Both the position numbers and the translations under genes were made by a program. The notes beneath the pieces were generated by a model. That model had not been told where the DNA came from. It did not search any database and worked only from the letters and a program-made list of their open reading frames with translations. DNA of 64,000 nt from Linyphia triangularis (lineage: Eukaryota; Arthropoda; Arachnida; Araneae; Linyphiidae), in assembly GCA_963978545.1 (NCBI GenBank), contig OZ021732.1:47874059-47938058 (forward strand). Direction: 5' to 3'. Shown in pieces: positions 1 through 11,195 of the stretch; position 1 is the stretch's first letter, and every line of letters starts with the position of its first letter.

Positions 1-1220
1 ATGATTCTAAACACATTGAAAATATCTGAAAAGGATTTGTTATTATCAAGTGATCCAGCATCTTAAAAAACAGTTGTGTCGTTTTGCACATTTAAAATAA
101 ATAATACAAAAATAGTGTAGCCTACGATAAAAAAATAGATTTGATGGAATTTATGAAATTTAATTTAGTGTTACTTTCCTTCAAAACTATTTTTTCTGCA
201 ATGTAAAAGTGTTACATACAATTATATTCGTCTTTCTTGCAATTATATTGTTCAATTGTTACTTACAGTAACACGTACGGACATTTAAAAACTTTTATAT
301 GAGTGAAGTGGGATGTCATCTTGCATGTCTTTCAAGGGAACACCACAAAGCCCTATAGCCCTAAAGCCCATTAACAACTGACGCTTGATTATCTGCATGA
401 TCGCTCCGTATCTAATCTCTCTTGGAAAAGAGAATCTACAGAGCGCTGCAAGTTTCTATCGGCCTCTTACCTGCCTATCAGCTAAGTCCAGGAGTTCAAA
501 CGCATTATTGCGATTTCCCCTTGAAGACCTTTCGGAGAGCATTTTCCCCTTGACACAAGGAGTACTTTTAGTAGTTGCGATCTTGATCTAACGATTTTTC
601 TACTCACAATTGCCTTCGCGTAGCTTTTTCGATTGATAATAATAACTAATACAACAACCTGATTAATTGCTTTCGACGGTATTAAGGAATTGTTTAGCTT
701 TAATGAAATGTTCTTTGATGCGAAACTGAATAGTGACTGGTTTCGTATAAGTACATATTTTCTAAAATATATATTTACCAATGTAGGGGATATCCATGTT
801 TTGGATATACAAAGGATGTACAGTAAAAACTTCGTACCTCGATTTAGCTGCATTACAAATTGTATAACCAGCGATTTGAAGAACTTACTTGAAAAAAGAA
901 TCCCTATCTATTTAGAATAGTAAGGGTTGAATATTTTTTTATTCGGTGAGTTGCTGGATTATTGCTTCACTAGATGTGTGCTTGTTCCAGTCTTCCTCCA
1001 AGATAATTTTTTGTGTGCATTGTTGGAGAGTTCTATTTCGTTTTGGTGCATAACTCAACAGTCCTCCAACAACTTCAACAACAGGTGAGGATTCCAGTCA
1101 AGGGGAAACTTGTATCGCGAATTATATTCATAACAAGGATATTGTTGTCCGTGGGAAGGAATGGGGATACTTTCAGATCGTATTGTCTAGTGGGGTCAGT
1201 GAATAAAAGTACCACGAAAA
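1..1220. other. AT-rich stretch, no gene recognised
   Basis: Only short open frames of 60-125 codons occur, on both strands. None shows a recognisable domain, signal peptide or convincing splice structure. Confidence 0.6.
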
Positions 1221-1221
1221 T

Positions 1222-1460
1222 ATGGATCATAAATAAGTATACCACATTTTATTAAATTCCCAGATGCAGAAAAAGTAGCATTTCTTACGAAAACATGTTG
1301 TTGTTGACGAGGAAACATGTGGGAAACGAGGGGCACAGGATGGATCATAAATAAGTATACCACATTGTATTAAATTCCTAGATGCAGAATAAATAGCATT
1401 TCTTACGAAAACAGGTTGTTGTTGACCGATAGAACCATGAGAAACGAGGGGGACAGGATG
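1222..1460. repeat. Tandem duplication, about 118 bp unit x2
   Basis: Two consecutive units each begin with ATGGATCATAAATAAGTATA (1222 and 1340) and end in GGGGCACAGG/GGGGGACAGG. They share a CTTACGAAAACA(T/G)GTTGTTG core and differ by scattered substitutions, so the duplication is not very recent. Confidence 0.8.
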
Positions 1461-1559
1461 ACAGGGATTGTTAACCAAGTTATAGATTCCAACAACAACA
1501 ACGTAGATTCCAGGTGGTATGGAACGAGACAAATATTATTGTAAAAATGCTTAACTCGA

Positions 1560-2110
1560 AAACAAGTAAGGTGTATAAATATAAGGAATCATGCGGGGGA
1601 CAGGATTCAGATTGAGATTCAGATTCAGCTCCAGATTTGAAGTTGAGAGTTAGTTATCAGATACCAAAGACCAGGAGTGTGGGTCCTCAGATGCTAGTGC
1701 AATTGGATTATACCGCTTGAGACAGTGCCGGTTCGGAGGGTTAATCATCAGAGCCATGGGTAGACAACTAAGGGGTAAGCGTTCTCACTTATATTCATCC
1801 TCACAGTCAATTCCGCGATAATAACATTACCTTATTAATGAAGGTTCTTAAATGGTTAATTGTAACTTAACTTAAAGTTATCATGACTAACTCGAATTTC
1901 AATAATTTGTTAGTTAAGATCATCATAGTAGAAATTGTATTAAATTGTTACAGTATATTAACTTACATAACCAGAATCTTGTAAATATATTAAGTGTAAA
2001 TAAATGTTCTTATATTAACCACTAGCATTGATTCAGTGTATATTTCTTATGAGTTTAATTATTGATCACTTTACGTTACGGCCAGAGTGCTATCGTAGCT
2101 ACTCAACAGA
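1560..2110 (+). other. Possible LTR-like or promoter/poly(A) fragment
   Basis: A TATA-like box (TATAAATA, 1574-1581) is followed about 420 bp later by AATAAA (1999-2004), the spacing expected in an LTR of a gypsy- or BEL-type element. No second copy, primer-binding site or pol ORF is in the window. It could equally be unrelated AT-rich DNA. Confidence 0.2.
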
Positions 2111-3086
2111 TGATGAGATTTTTTTTTCCTAAATGGGAGGAATATAACAACTTGGTTAGTACAAAAAACTTGATAACATGGATATAGTAATTATCAGATT
2201 ATTGACTCCAAACTTTGCTCTTCACCCATAACTCCTTCTCAAAATAGATCCAATCTACTCTTTATTGATTAGGGAGGTACTTCATCAAAATTGGACTGTT
2301 TGTGATAATCCGAGAGAAATCCGTAAGTAATCATTATCCTCGTTACACTATTGAATTCTGGGGAAACATTTACATGAGTTCAGATTTCTGCTTTGTTGAA
2401 ACACCTGTGCATAGAATAGGAATCTGGAGATTTCATCTCGCTGGCATGACGTGAATGTGGAAAGAAAAGTGGTAACAGGCATCGACCTCATCATCTGACC
2501 CAGTTCAGTATTACAAGACGCATTTGACTGGTGTAAGCACTTAGTGACAGAAGTATGCAGTCGGAAGAAAAGAAAGAATCCATCCAAAGTAACGCTACCA
2601 GACATCTGACTATTTTAACCTATTGAAATATCAATAGTACTTAAAAAACTAAGATTTCTTACTCTTTAAAAAGTACAAAGAAAGGCACTGTGCGGAAATA
2701 TAGGTATGAGAAATACAACAGAGTAGTATTAAAAATACTACGTCTGGCAACGCTGCAAAGAAGGAGCACTGGTCTCTAAGGCCTCTTGCACACGGTGCGG
2801 ATGCGTGAGCGGGTCGGCAAAAAGTTTCACCAATGTATTTTGAATGGAGCTTTTCACACGCTGAGGAGAGCAGTCAGCAACTTTTCAAAGCTTCGTGCGG
2901 GCCCGCCGAAGTCGGTATATCAGATATGTCAGTTTTCTAACACTTGTTTAGTGTGGGAAAGAAAAAAAAAATCGAGTCCGATTTAAAAAATAAAGAATTT
3001 TTTTTCTAATACATACTAGTTTGAACTTTTTTTGTAAACCAAATCATCTGCTTGGATTAAAAAGGCCCTAGCTCCACTATTGGTCA
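2111..3086. other. No gene recognised
   Basis: Unremarkable AT-rich DNA. A short GC-richer patch at about 2780-2900 has no identifiable coding capacity. Confidence 0.5.
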
Positions 3087-3398
3087 ACACATATGCGCCA
3101 ATTACACAAGGACAAAGTTATAATTTCGTCCTCGCTCCAAAAATGTGAGAAAATGTGTTTTTCCAATATACTTATAATTTCAATTAAATATTTTTTTTTA
3201 TTTGAATTTTTTGCTTATTTTTTTCTAATGTATTGTATACAAAGTACTAATTTTCAAAAATATTGGAAAATATCTTAGAATTATTGAAATGTGCTATCAT
3301 TATTTGTGTGTAATATTTATTTTCATTAATTTTCAATATTTTAAAAATTTGCTTTCTTTCTTTTGGTACAATATCATAAAAGTATATTTTTAAAAATA
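3087..3398 (+). repeat. Dispersed repeat family B, partial copy
   Basis: This sequence aligns with the copies at 8700-9385 and 26020-27365 from the CTCGCTCCAAAAA motif through AATATCATAAAAGTATATTT. Similarity stops abruptly at the left edge of the inverted repeat starting at 3399, which suggests that element interrupted it. Confidence 0.65.
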
Positions 3399-4358
3399 AT
3401 ATCCCCCAAAAAAACATTTTTGAAAAGTAGAAGAACCACCAACCTCAAAAACACAAAAAACTTTCTTGCAATAAAAAAATCATAAACATGATGAAAATTT
3501 TCATCCACAAATACAGTGATATAAAAAATGGCCAACCTCTGATTAGAACTCTCGGTTGTGACTCGCTTAAGAATGTCTGCTTACTTAGTTTATTTTTAAA
3601 ATTTAAGTTCCGCTCCCATAAAAATTTACGCTGCTTGAGGTTGGCGCCCGTCATAGGAATATTAACAATGCTTGCGTTTAAACTAATTTATGGCAGATTA
3701 TACGGATATTCGAGTTCATGATTTCATTTGGATAGGTAGGAAATAAAAGTGGTGTAAATCTTCATGTTCATGCAACTTTCAAAATAGTATAGAGAAACTG
3801 TGCTCAAACGATTGCATTTGAATATATTTATTAAGTTGGTTGGTTGTTTTCAGATTATCTGGCGCCGTCAGCAACACGAGGGCTATAATGCGCCGAAAAA
3901 TTCGTTATTAGACAAGCCAACATACATTTACAAACACCCATGCCTAACACGGGACTCGAACCCACAGCCTTATATTTATTAAGATTTTTTTAAGTAGGAA
4001 ACTGAAGTGTTTGTGGTAAGCTTTTGTTTGGTTGATACATACATTTTGGAAAGTTTTTATTGTCTGGGGGCTTTCAAGGTTAGTAATTAAGACGGGCGCC
4101 AACCTCAAGCAGCGTAAATTTTTATGGGAGCGGAACTTAAATTTTAAAAATAAACTAAGTAAGCAGACATTCTTAAGCGAGTCACAACCGAGAGTTCTAA
4201 TCAGAGGTTGGCCATTTTTTATATCACTGTATTTGTGGCTGAAAATTTTCATCATGTTTATGATTTTTTTAGAAAAGCAAGAAGTTTGCAAGAAAGTTTT
4301 TTGTGTACTTGAGGTTGGTGGTTCTTCTACTTTTCAAAAGTGTTTTTTTGGGGGATAT
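3399..4358. repeat. Long inverted repeat (fold-back), arms about 255-268 bp
   Basis: The left arm (3399-3652) is nearly the exact reverse complement of the right arm (4091-4358), separated by about 440 bp. Both carry ACCAACCTCAA near the outer end and GAGGTTGGCGCCCGTC at the inner end. The two weak open frames read through the arms are mirror products of the repeat, not genes. The structure is that of a fold-back transposon or of an inverted duplication able to make hairpin RNA. No transposase is present. Confidence 0.85.
3826..3966 (-). mobile_element. tRNA-derived SINE, truncated copy
   Basis: This piece matches the SINE at 13032-13220 from the GGTTGTTTTCAGATTATCTG tail through the B-box-like region (reverse complement GTTCGAGTCCCGTGTTAGG). 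The A-box half of the tRNA head is missing. It lies in the spacer of the 3399-4358 inverted repeat. Confidence 0.65.
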
Positions 4359-4431
4359 CAGAACTTTTTTTTAAACACTGGTGACTTCTATTTTTTGAAT
4401 TGGTCCGTTTAATCGTTTTCCTATATATCAC

Positions 4432-4830
4432 CTATGGTACACCTGGTACCAGGAATATTCATAATTCTTCAAACTGAGTTCGACGATACCTTACATGCAA
4501 TAATTATCTTTAAAATTGATAAACCGGAAGTGGTACCGATAGCATACCTGGTACTTTAAACATTCATAATTCGTCAAAACAAAAGTCCAACATGCCATAT
4601 TTATCTTGGAATTTGATAAACTGAAAGTGGTACTACCTATGCTATACCTGGTACCTTAAACATTCATAATTTTTCAAGACAAGCCCAACGACACCCAACA
4701 TGCCATATTTATCTTCAAAATTGATAAACCAGAAGTAGTACCACCCATGGTACACCTGGTACCATGAATATTCATAATTCTTCAAGTTGAGTTCAATGAT
4801 ATCTTACATGCTAAAATCTACTTGAAAATT
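4432..4830. repeat. Minisatellite, about 105 bp unit x4
   Basis: Four diverged units are each anchored by ACCTGGTAC followed by CATTCATAATTC or TATTCATAATTC (starting near 4440, 4546, 4647 and 4757) and contain ATTGATAAACC(G/A)GAAG. Each unit carries the palindrome GGTACC or a near version of it. No coding potential. Confidence 0.75.
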
Positions 4831-4879
4831 TACAAATTAGTTGAATGCGGATGGCAGTAACCATCAAAATCGACCACGA

Positions 4880-5145
4880 ACGAGTAATAGAAACTTGTGT
4901 ATGGCAACTCAACCCCCAAAACTTAATGAAATACGTTGCCATCGACAAAGAGCCTGTCTGCCAAGTTTCAGCTCGTTTGGTTAGTTTGTACGCACAACGA
5001 CCTATTTTAAGGCATAATAACGACTAATCAGTCAGGGACCCACAGCTTAACGTGGATTCCGAATCCCAACGAACATCCACACCTAACCCAGGAATCAAAT
5101 CCGGCACCTTTAACATACAAGGCCAGAGCATTCATCCCATTGAAA
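4880..5145 (-). mobile_element. Second SINE-like family, tRNA-derived head
   Basis: On the minus strand a B-box-like GGATTTGATTCCTGGGTTAG is followed by GGAATCCACGTTAAGCTG and a body with GTGCGTACAAACTAACCAA. Related sequence occurs at 40110-40245 on the plus strand and part of the body at 7190-7290. The A box is weak, so the SINE assignment is an inference. Confidence 0.45.
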
Positions 5146-6314
5146 ATTTATTCTAATAAATTGTTACAAATAAATATTACAAGTTTTTTACAGTCTAAAT
5201 ATTGCAATATAAATTATTTTTATTATACCAAGCATTATTTTGGTTCACATATAATAACCCATTGATATCTGACAAAATTTAAAATATTTTCTTAGCAACA
5301 ATTTTAAAATTCACTATGAAATTACAATTTTGAGGATATATGATTCTTCGATTTCATTCTATAACAGAAATTCATTCTCAACACATCTTTAAAAACGAAT
5401 GATATTTGTGAAAATTCCATTAGCCAATCGCAATGCGTGGTTCATTTAGTCCTCTGTAATGAATTGACTGTGACGTCAGCTCGCATAACCTCCACATTTA
5501 TACTTTGTATTTAGCCCATAGTATCTTGCAATAAAATGTGATTGTTTTCATTTTTCAATGGAGATTACCCGAAATTAAAATGTTTTTGAAAGTTAACTCT
5601 CTCTATATTATCATACAGTTCAAATAATACATGCAACTTGAAGAACAAATATTTCTCTTTAATTCTATCTCTTCACAAATTAAATTATTTCAATTTTAAA
5701 GATGTTATAAGCCATATAATTATAGTCTAATTCGTTCTGCCTATACTTTAACGTTACGTTAATTCTCACTTAAGCCTAATATGTCGGAAAAACTAACTTC
5801 AAAATTATAGCAAACCTGTTTGGCAACTTTTGGCATATATTTCTGAACCACAATTACAAGCTGATCGCCTTTATCTGTCGCCAAATTATGAAATGAAAAA
5901 AAATGGTTTTAAATTAATTAAAAATAGAAAGAAATATTTAATGAAATTCAAACCAGCGTAGGATTTTAAGTTGAAACATTCCGCATCCTATAATTCAATC
6001 CGTTTGAAGATCTATAGCTTAGTTAGGGCTGGACGTTTGTCTAAATTTTTACATCAAAATCGGGCTAGAACTCGTTTTTTTATTTCATTTTGGAAATTTC
6101 AATATTTTTTTCTTCGTTGTCTTTAATCCTATGTACTCAATTTTTTCTTTCTTTGAAAGATATCACCGAGACGAATCTATGGTATTTTTTGTATAATTAT
6201 GTGAAGTTTCGTAAGCGCGCTAGAAAATAGTCAATTTCAGCTTTTTCGCTGGAAGTTGTGCAGAGAATAGATACTTACTGTCGTTACTGCCTTTTTAAGG
6301 TTGGCGGTGAAACG
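5146..6314. other. AT-rich, no gene recognised
   Basis: No open frame, hairpin or repeat that I can support. Confidence 0.55.
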
Positions 6315-6490
6315 ACCGTTTCGTCTGATATGATATTGAATTAAATTACTTTATACTGATGAATTAACTTGTTAGTGGTCTTACTTTTTCCATAAAATAT
6401 TTCTGAACTAATATTATACAAAAAACTTTGCTACATAAGTCATAAACAGTTTGAGAACAATTTATTACATGATATGGAGGTAATTTCTAT

Positions 6491-7010
6491 CCTCCTGAGA
6501 CCCCGCGTACATTTAAATGCACATCGGATTTTGGGCGCATATTTTTTCTTTGCATGAAATAGTCGAATTCACTCCTACAGCTGATGATAGTTCCACCGAT
6601 TGTGAGGAAGTAGAGCATGTAAAGAAACGGCTAAAAAACAGTTCATCTGCCAGTAGAGGCGTCACGAAAAGTTGGTGCGAAGCACATGCCAGCAATGGAC
6701 ACAAAGACTTTTTTCTCACGTTGTCTGGATGTTCAGCGCGAACAATTTTTTTTACACTTACTGTAAAGTATTTTTATGTATCACGTCCTCATGAAACTGT
6801 TTTGCAGCTTTTCATGATTAAATTTCTCATTTGAACAGTTAACTTTCAGAATTTTTGCAAGCGTAAGGAGATAGTAATTTTTTGTCTAAGTGTACTTAAA
6901 ATGCATGGATCAGTTCTGAACTTTAAAAGTACGTTACATAGATCCAAAAGAATTATATACATAAAAATTAGCTTTAAATAGTGCTTCAAATAGTTGTGGG
7001 TCTCAGGAGG
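6491..7010. mobile_element. 520-bp DNA transposon/MITE with CCTCCTGAGACCC ends
   Basis: Terminal inverted repeats CCTCCTGAGACCC (left) and GGGTCTCAGGAGG (right) bound a 520-bp insertion into family B, flanked by CTAT at 6487-6490 and 7011-7014. A near-palindromic GCGTACATTTAAATGCAC sits just inside the left end. This resembles the layout of the piggyBac element at 37380-39168 (CCTCTTCAC ends plus a subterminal palindrome), so a piggyBac-like origin is possible, but the 4-bp duplication is not TTAA. Confidence 0.65.
6517..6834 (+). other. Open frame inside the 6491-7010 element
   Basis: A 105-codon frame with an acidic and serine-rich stretch (residues about 18-35) lies within the transposon and has no domain I recognise. 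It could be a remnant of a transposase N-terminus or chance. No start context or splice signal supports it. Confidence 0.2.
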
Positions 7011-7115
7011 CTATATATTCAGTAGGTAGATCATCAAAAAATGGTGTCCGGAAATGTTGGGTCCATCCCTCCCATCCCATTGAATTTATCCATCGAATTT
7101 CGCCCCCCTGGTAAA

Positions 7116-7594
7116 TGTGAATAGTTGACGCCTATGCACGCTAACGAAAATAGTGGCGTGTGTAAAAACGTCTTTTTAGTGGCAGTTCAAGAGACTTGAA
7201 TGAATGCATTGTCACCGACAACGAATGTATCTGTCAAGTTTCAGCTCAATTGGATGACGGCAAGTGGGTTAATTAGCCCTCCTCAGATTCACCCACCACT
7301 CACAAACAAAATAGAAGTTCATAAACAGGATTTAAAAATCAAGCAACAACGTGCTTGCTGAACCAACAAATGAGAGGGTAGTTTAAAATTTTGAATGGCG
7401 AAATGTTGAAGTATATGGTGGAAGCTGTGTAGCTTGCATGAGAGTGCATTTGTTGCACAACACGATACAGATTTTATACAAGGAGTTTGTGGAGTCCATT
7501 TCTGAGGAAAAGAAGAACAAAATATTCTGGGAAATATACAAAATGTGCAAATGAATACGATGAAGTTAAAACAGTTTTTTTTTTATTGTTTACA
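7116..7594. other. Mostly unassigned; SINE-2-related piece
   Basis: About 7190-7290 shares CAAGTTTCAGCTC and the preceding CGACAA region with the SINE-like body at 4880-5145. The rest is unassigned. Confidence 0.4.
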
Positions 7595-7800
7595 ACAAGA
7601 GGTGTGGAACGTCGTACAACTTTCATTACACTTAGTACTGATCATCGCATTTAAATTCGCCATGAATTTCCCATGGTAATTTACCGTTTTAGTTTGATAT
7701 AATCATTATTTTTTTTTGTAATATCCAGTTTGGCGACAAGTATTGCATTGGTAAAAAAAAAAAAAAAAAAAAAAAACACGGCCAAAATGATGAATGTGCC
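7595..7800 (+). repeat. Dispersed repeat family A, terminal fragment
   Basis: GAGGTGTGGAACGTCGTACA and the following CTTTCATTACAC match the terminal sequence of family A copies (reverse complement of 24370-24420, and plus-strand 13826-13880 and 31905-31960). An A-run follows at about 7750-7775. Confidence 0.55.
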
Positions 7801-7894
7801 GATATGGTTTCCGATGAATATTGCATTCTTCTTTCTGTTAGTGAAACGAATAATAAGAAGTTGTTGATGGGCGATCCTTAAAGAAGAGAAAGAG

Positions 7895-8185
7895 TTTAAC
7901 TTTTACTCACTTTCTATTATCCAGATACTAAGCTCAATTGAAACATGCTCTATTTGACAATAGTTGATAACTGGAACCTTTCCCTATTAAGATTAATGAG
8001 ATTCGGAGGGTTAATTAACCCATTTAACGTCATCCAATCACAATGAATATTGGCTGATGGACTCATTGAGGGTGACAATGTATTCAATCAAGTTTAGGGA
8101 CAAAAAAGAATTAGTATAAATAGCTCGGAAATTGATGTTTTCTTCGTAGTGGTAATACACAATGAATACTCAATCTGAGCTCGAG
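7895..8185 (+). repeat. Dispersed repeat family C, copy 1
   Basis: Shares CTATTATCCAGATAC, GGCTGATGGACTCATT, GACAATGTATTCAATCAA and GATGTTTTCTTCGTAGTGGT with 43825-44112, in the same order and at similar spacing. No coding capacity. Confidence 0.6.
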
Positions 8186-8699
8186 AAGATTGTACATAAA
8201 AATTGACTATGCATAACAAAGGATTTATATTTAAAACATTGTTTTTATGGGTTATATTATTTAGTTGATTAAATGATGTGATAATAAGAATGGTAAACCA
8301 ATTTAAAATTATTATTTTTCAGCCAACATAAGCTAAAGTAGTTTATATTTCACTTCACACAAGCGCTTCTTTTTTAATTAAAATTGTAATTTAACGGCCT
8401 CTGAATTTTTGTTCAGTGACGTAAAATATAATAAAACGTTGTAGTAAATCAGCAAGAGAATGTAAATATCACAAACATTGTGAACAGTTTCACTGATGAT
8501 TTTGTGTTTCACTTTTGCATCTAGTCCAATTGAAATTCAGATAGATCCTATTAACGTTAAAAATATCTATTACTTCAATACCAATATCAATATTGAGGTA
8601 AGATATAATAACAATAAACTTCTGGTGTTTTTTTTTCTTCTTTTTTTTTCCCCTTCTTTTATTTGTTGTTGTTGTTGTTGTTGCTATTTTAAGTTTATT
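8186..8699. other. No gene recognised
   Basis: AT-rich, with a short (TTG)n run near 8664-8684. Confidence 0.5.
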
Positions 8700-9385
8700 T
8701 TGATCATAGGCACCAAATACACGGGGGAGAAGATATCGTTTTGCCCTCGCTCCGAAAACGTATTATGTGTATACTTATAATTTCAAGTAAATATGTTTTT
8801 TAATGTTTTTTTTTATTTGAATATTTTGCTTATTTTTTCAAGTGTTTTGCATATAAAAATAAAAAATTTCAGAAATATTGGAAAATCAGTTGAATTATTA
8901 AAATGTGCTGTCATCACTTTTTGTGCAATTTTATAAAAATATATATTTTAAAGTATTTTACGATATTGCAATAAGTAATTTTATATAGATGAGATTACTA
9001 GTACAGGCTATTTTTTCATTAATTATTATTCAGAATTATTAAAATGTGCTTTCTCTTGGTGCAATATCATAAAAGTATGTATTTTAAAATAATGTATGTT
9101 ATCAAAATAAATGTTATAATGACGAATTAACTAGTTAGTACTTTTGCTTTTTCCACAAAATGTTTGTGAATGATTTTTATACAAATAACTCAGCTACATA
9201 TGTTATAAACATTGGAGAAAAATTTATTACGTGATAGGAAGGTAAACTCAATACATTCAGTAGGTACATCATGAAAAAAAGTGGTGTTCAGAAATCTTGG
9301 CTAATTCATCCCCTTCCCCATCTTCCCACTGAGTCTATCCGTTGGAGTCTCGTCCCAGTGGTAAAAGTGAAAAATTGGTGCCTAT
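8700..9385 (+). repeat. Dispersed repeat family B, near-complete uninterrupted copy
   Basis: This copy runs from the CCCTCGCTCCGAAAACG region to the GTCTCGTCCCAGTGG region. At 8945-8960 it shows the sequence ATATTTTAAAGTATT without an insertion, which is the empty-site counterpart of the TTAA-flanked MITE at 26255-26973. Confidence 0.7.
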
Positions 9386-10357
9386 GGGTCTACACACATT
9401 TCTTGGTAGTTTGGATACAAATAGAGTTCACACTTATATAATAAAGTAAAACTAAAAAAAAATCAAATAGGTTAAATCAACACTTATCCACGTATTACAT
9501 TCACAGGGTGGGAACAAAAAAAAAAAAAAAACTCGAGCGTAACGTCCGCAACTGTATGAAAAGGTATGCGATACAGGTAAGAGCCCCCATCTGCACCGTT
9601 TGAAAGAGCCGTTACTACTACTTCTGACTTGCATCACTCGAGGCCCAAAGTGCTATATATTTTCGTGACAATTAGAAAAAAAAATTAGGTGAAGAGGGTC
9701 CCCCGATACTTATTGACACTGTTTAGTGGAAGGAGTTTTCTTCAAATATCTGTATTTTCCCCCCTTTTTTTCCCTTTTCTGTATTCAATTTGAAACTTCA
9801 CAGAACGCTACAACTGTCGGATACTTTTATTGGAGATGAAACAACATATTTTTTATACATAGAAGTGTTTGTAGTTAATCTTCGTAGCCTATAGTCCTCA
9901 TTGTCAGAGCAGTAAAATGATATAAGGGGTTAAAAAGATACTATGAAAATCTGACATCATTCACGTTCACTAACTAGTGATTTTACAACATTCACCATTT
10001 CCGTGAAGAATTATGGAACCCATGTATACTGCTTCCAAGCTATGACTTCAGTACTAAAATTTGGAGGGTTGATGTTAAAACCTACACTAGGCCTCAGGCT
10101 AGGTTCCTTATAAATATGACATTCTGTGAATAAGGTGATTGGTGAAAGTATTTAAACGAGCAATTTTATCAAAGATAAATACAATAACTGAAGCCAAAAT
10201 TGCCTATTTACTTTACAACATCACCCAGAAAAAAGGATTACGAATAAAAATTTTATTAAGTAAAAATTATGCATATATGCACGCCATCCTTAGTTTCTTA
10301 CTACACGAACTTACTACAAACTGTCTAGTACCTTTGGGAGAAAATGTATCGTAAGTA

Positions 10358-10400
<43 letters not shown>

Positions 10401-11117
10401 GAAGATGGCTATATCTTGTGCTCTAATTGGTGAAATAACAAACAAAAAGAAACGTTGTAAATCGTGGAAGGTCTTTTATAATTGCATTGTAAGGGGTTCC
10501 ACCCCCTGCTCGCTGACGCTCGCCAACCTCCGGAATTACTTGGCAATTCCCTTTGGTTCACGAATCGAACCAGGCTTGCTTCAAAGTGAGGCATTTAAAA
10601 TATACCCGAACAAAAAGCTATTTCAGTTGCATAATCAAGAAAAATCTTGATGAGTGATATTGTGCCATGAAACTGAAAAAGTTGGATGATTTATGATGAG
10701 ATACAATAATTGCGACATCATTATCTTATTGCTTATGTGAGACAAGTTAAGAAGAAACAGTGTGGCAACGTAGAAAAAAGTTTTTGGAAAGCAATAAAAA
10801 TAAACAGTTTCACGCACATATTTAAAAAATATCAGGTATTTCAATGAACAATTCAAATATACAGATTGGTTTCGCATGAAGTGCCAAATAATTAAAGTTG
10901 CACATCGAAATTTCTTTACGCAGCAATATAAGTATTTATATGTTTCCATTGGGGACAATCGGGTTGTCAAGGATGAAATTTGTAGTTTATAATATTGCCA
11001 ACTTTAACAGCTTATTGTTTGACATTGGCTTAATATGTTACCGTTCTAGTGTTTTTTCTGGAAAGATACACATCTCTTCTGTTTCAAAAGAAACCAATGT
11101 AAGCTCTTCAAAATTAA
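9386..11117. other. No gene recognised; poly(A) tract
   Basis: A 37-base A run occupies 10361-10397. A GC-richer island at about 10490-10580 has a short open frame with no recognised domain. Nothing else is supported. Confidence 0.5.
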
Positions 11118-11195
11118 TTATGTTGAAAATAGAACGGTTGGAAATTCTTACGTAGAAATATGGTATCGCAGAACTCGCGAAACATTTATAATGTA

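Larger units (their letters stand above)
6315..7115 (+). repeat. Dispersed repeat family B, 3' part, interrupted
   Basis: The segment GATGAATTAACTTGTTAGTG to GTCATAAACAGTTTGAGAA and then AGTAGGTAGATCATCAAAAA to TTTCGCCCCCCTGG matches 27128-27365 and 9120-9370. The match is broken by 520 bp of inserted DNA (6491-7010). Confidence 0.75.

Noticed and set aside
482..853. 123-codon minus-strand ORF
   Set aside because: No domain, no start context, low-complexity composition.
3488..4412. ORFs of 77-126 codons at 3488-3721, 3944-4291 and 4032-4412
   Set aside because: They are mirrored through the arms of the inverted repeat and have no domain.
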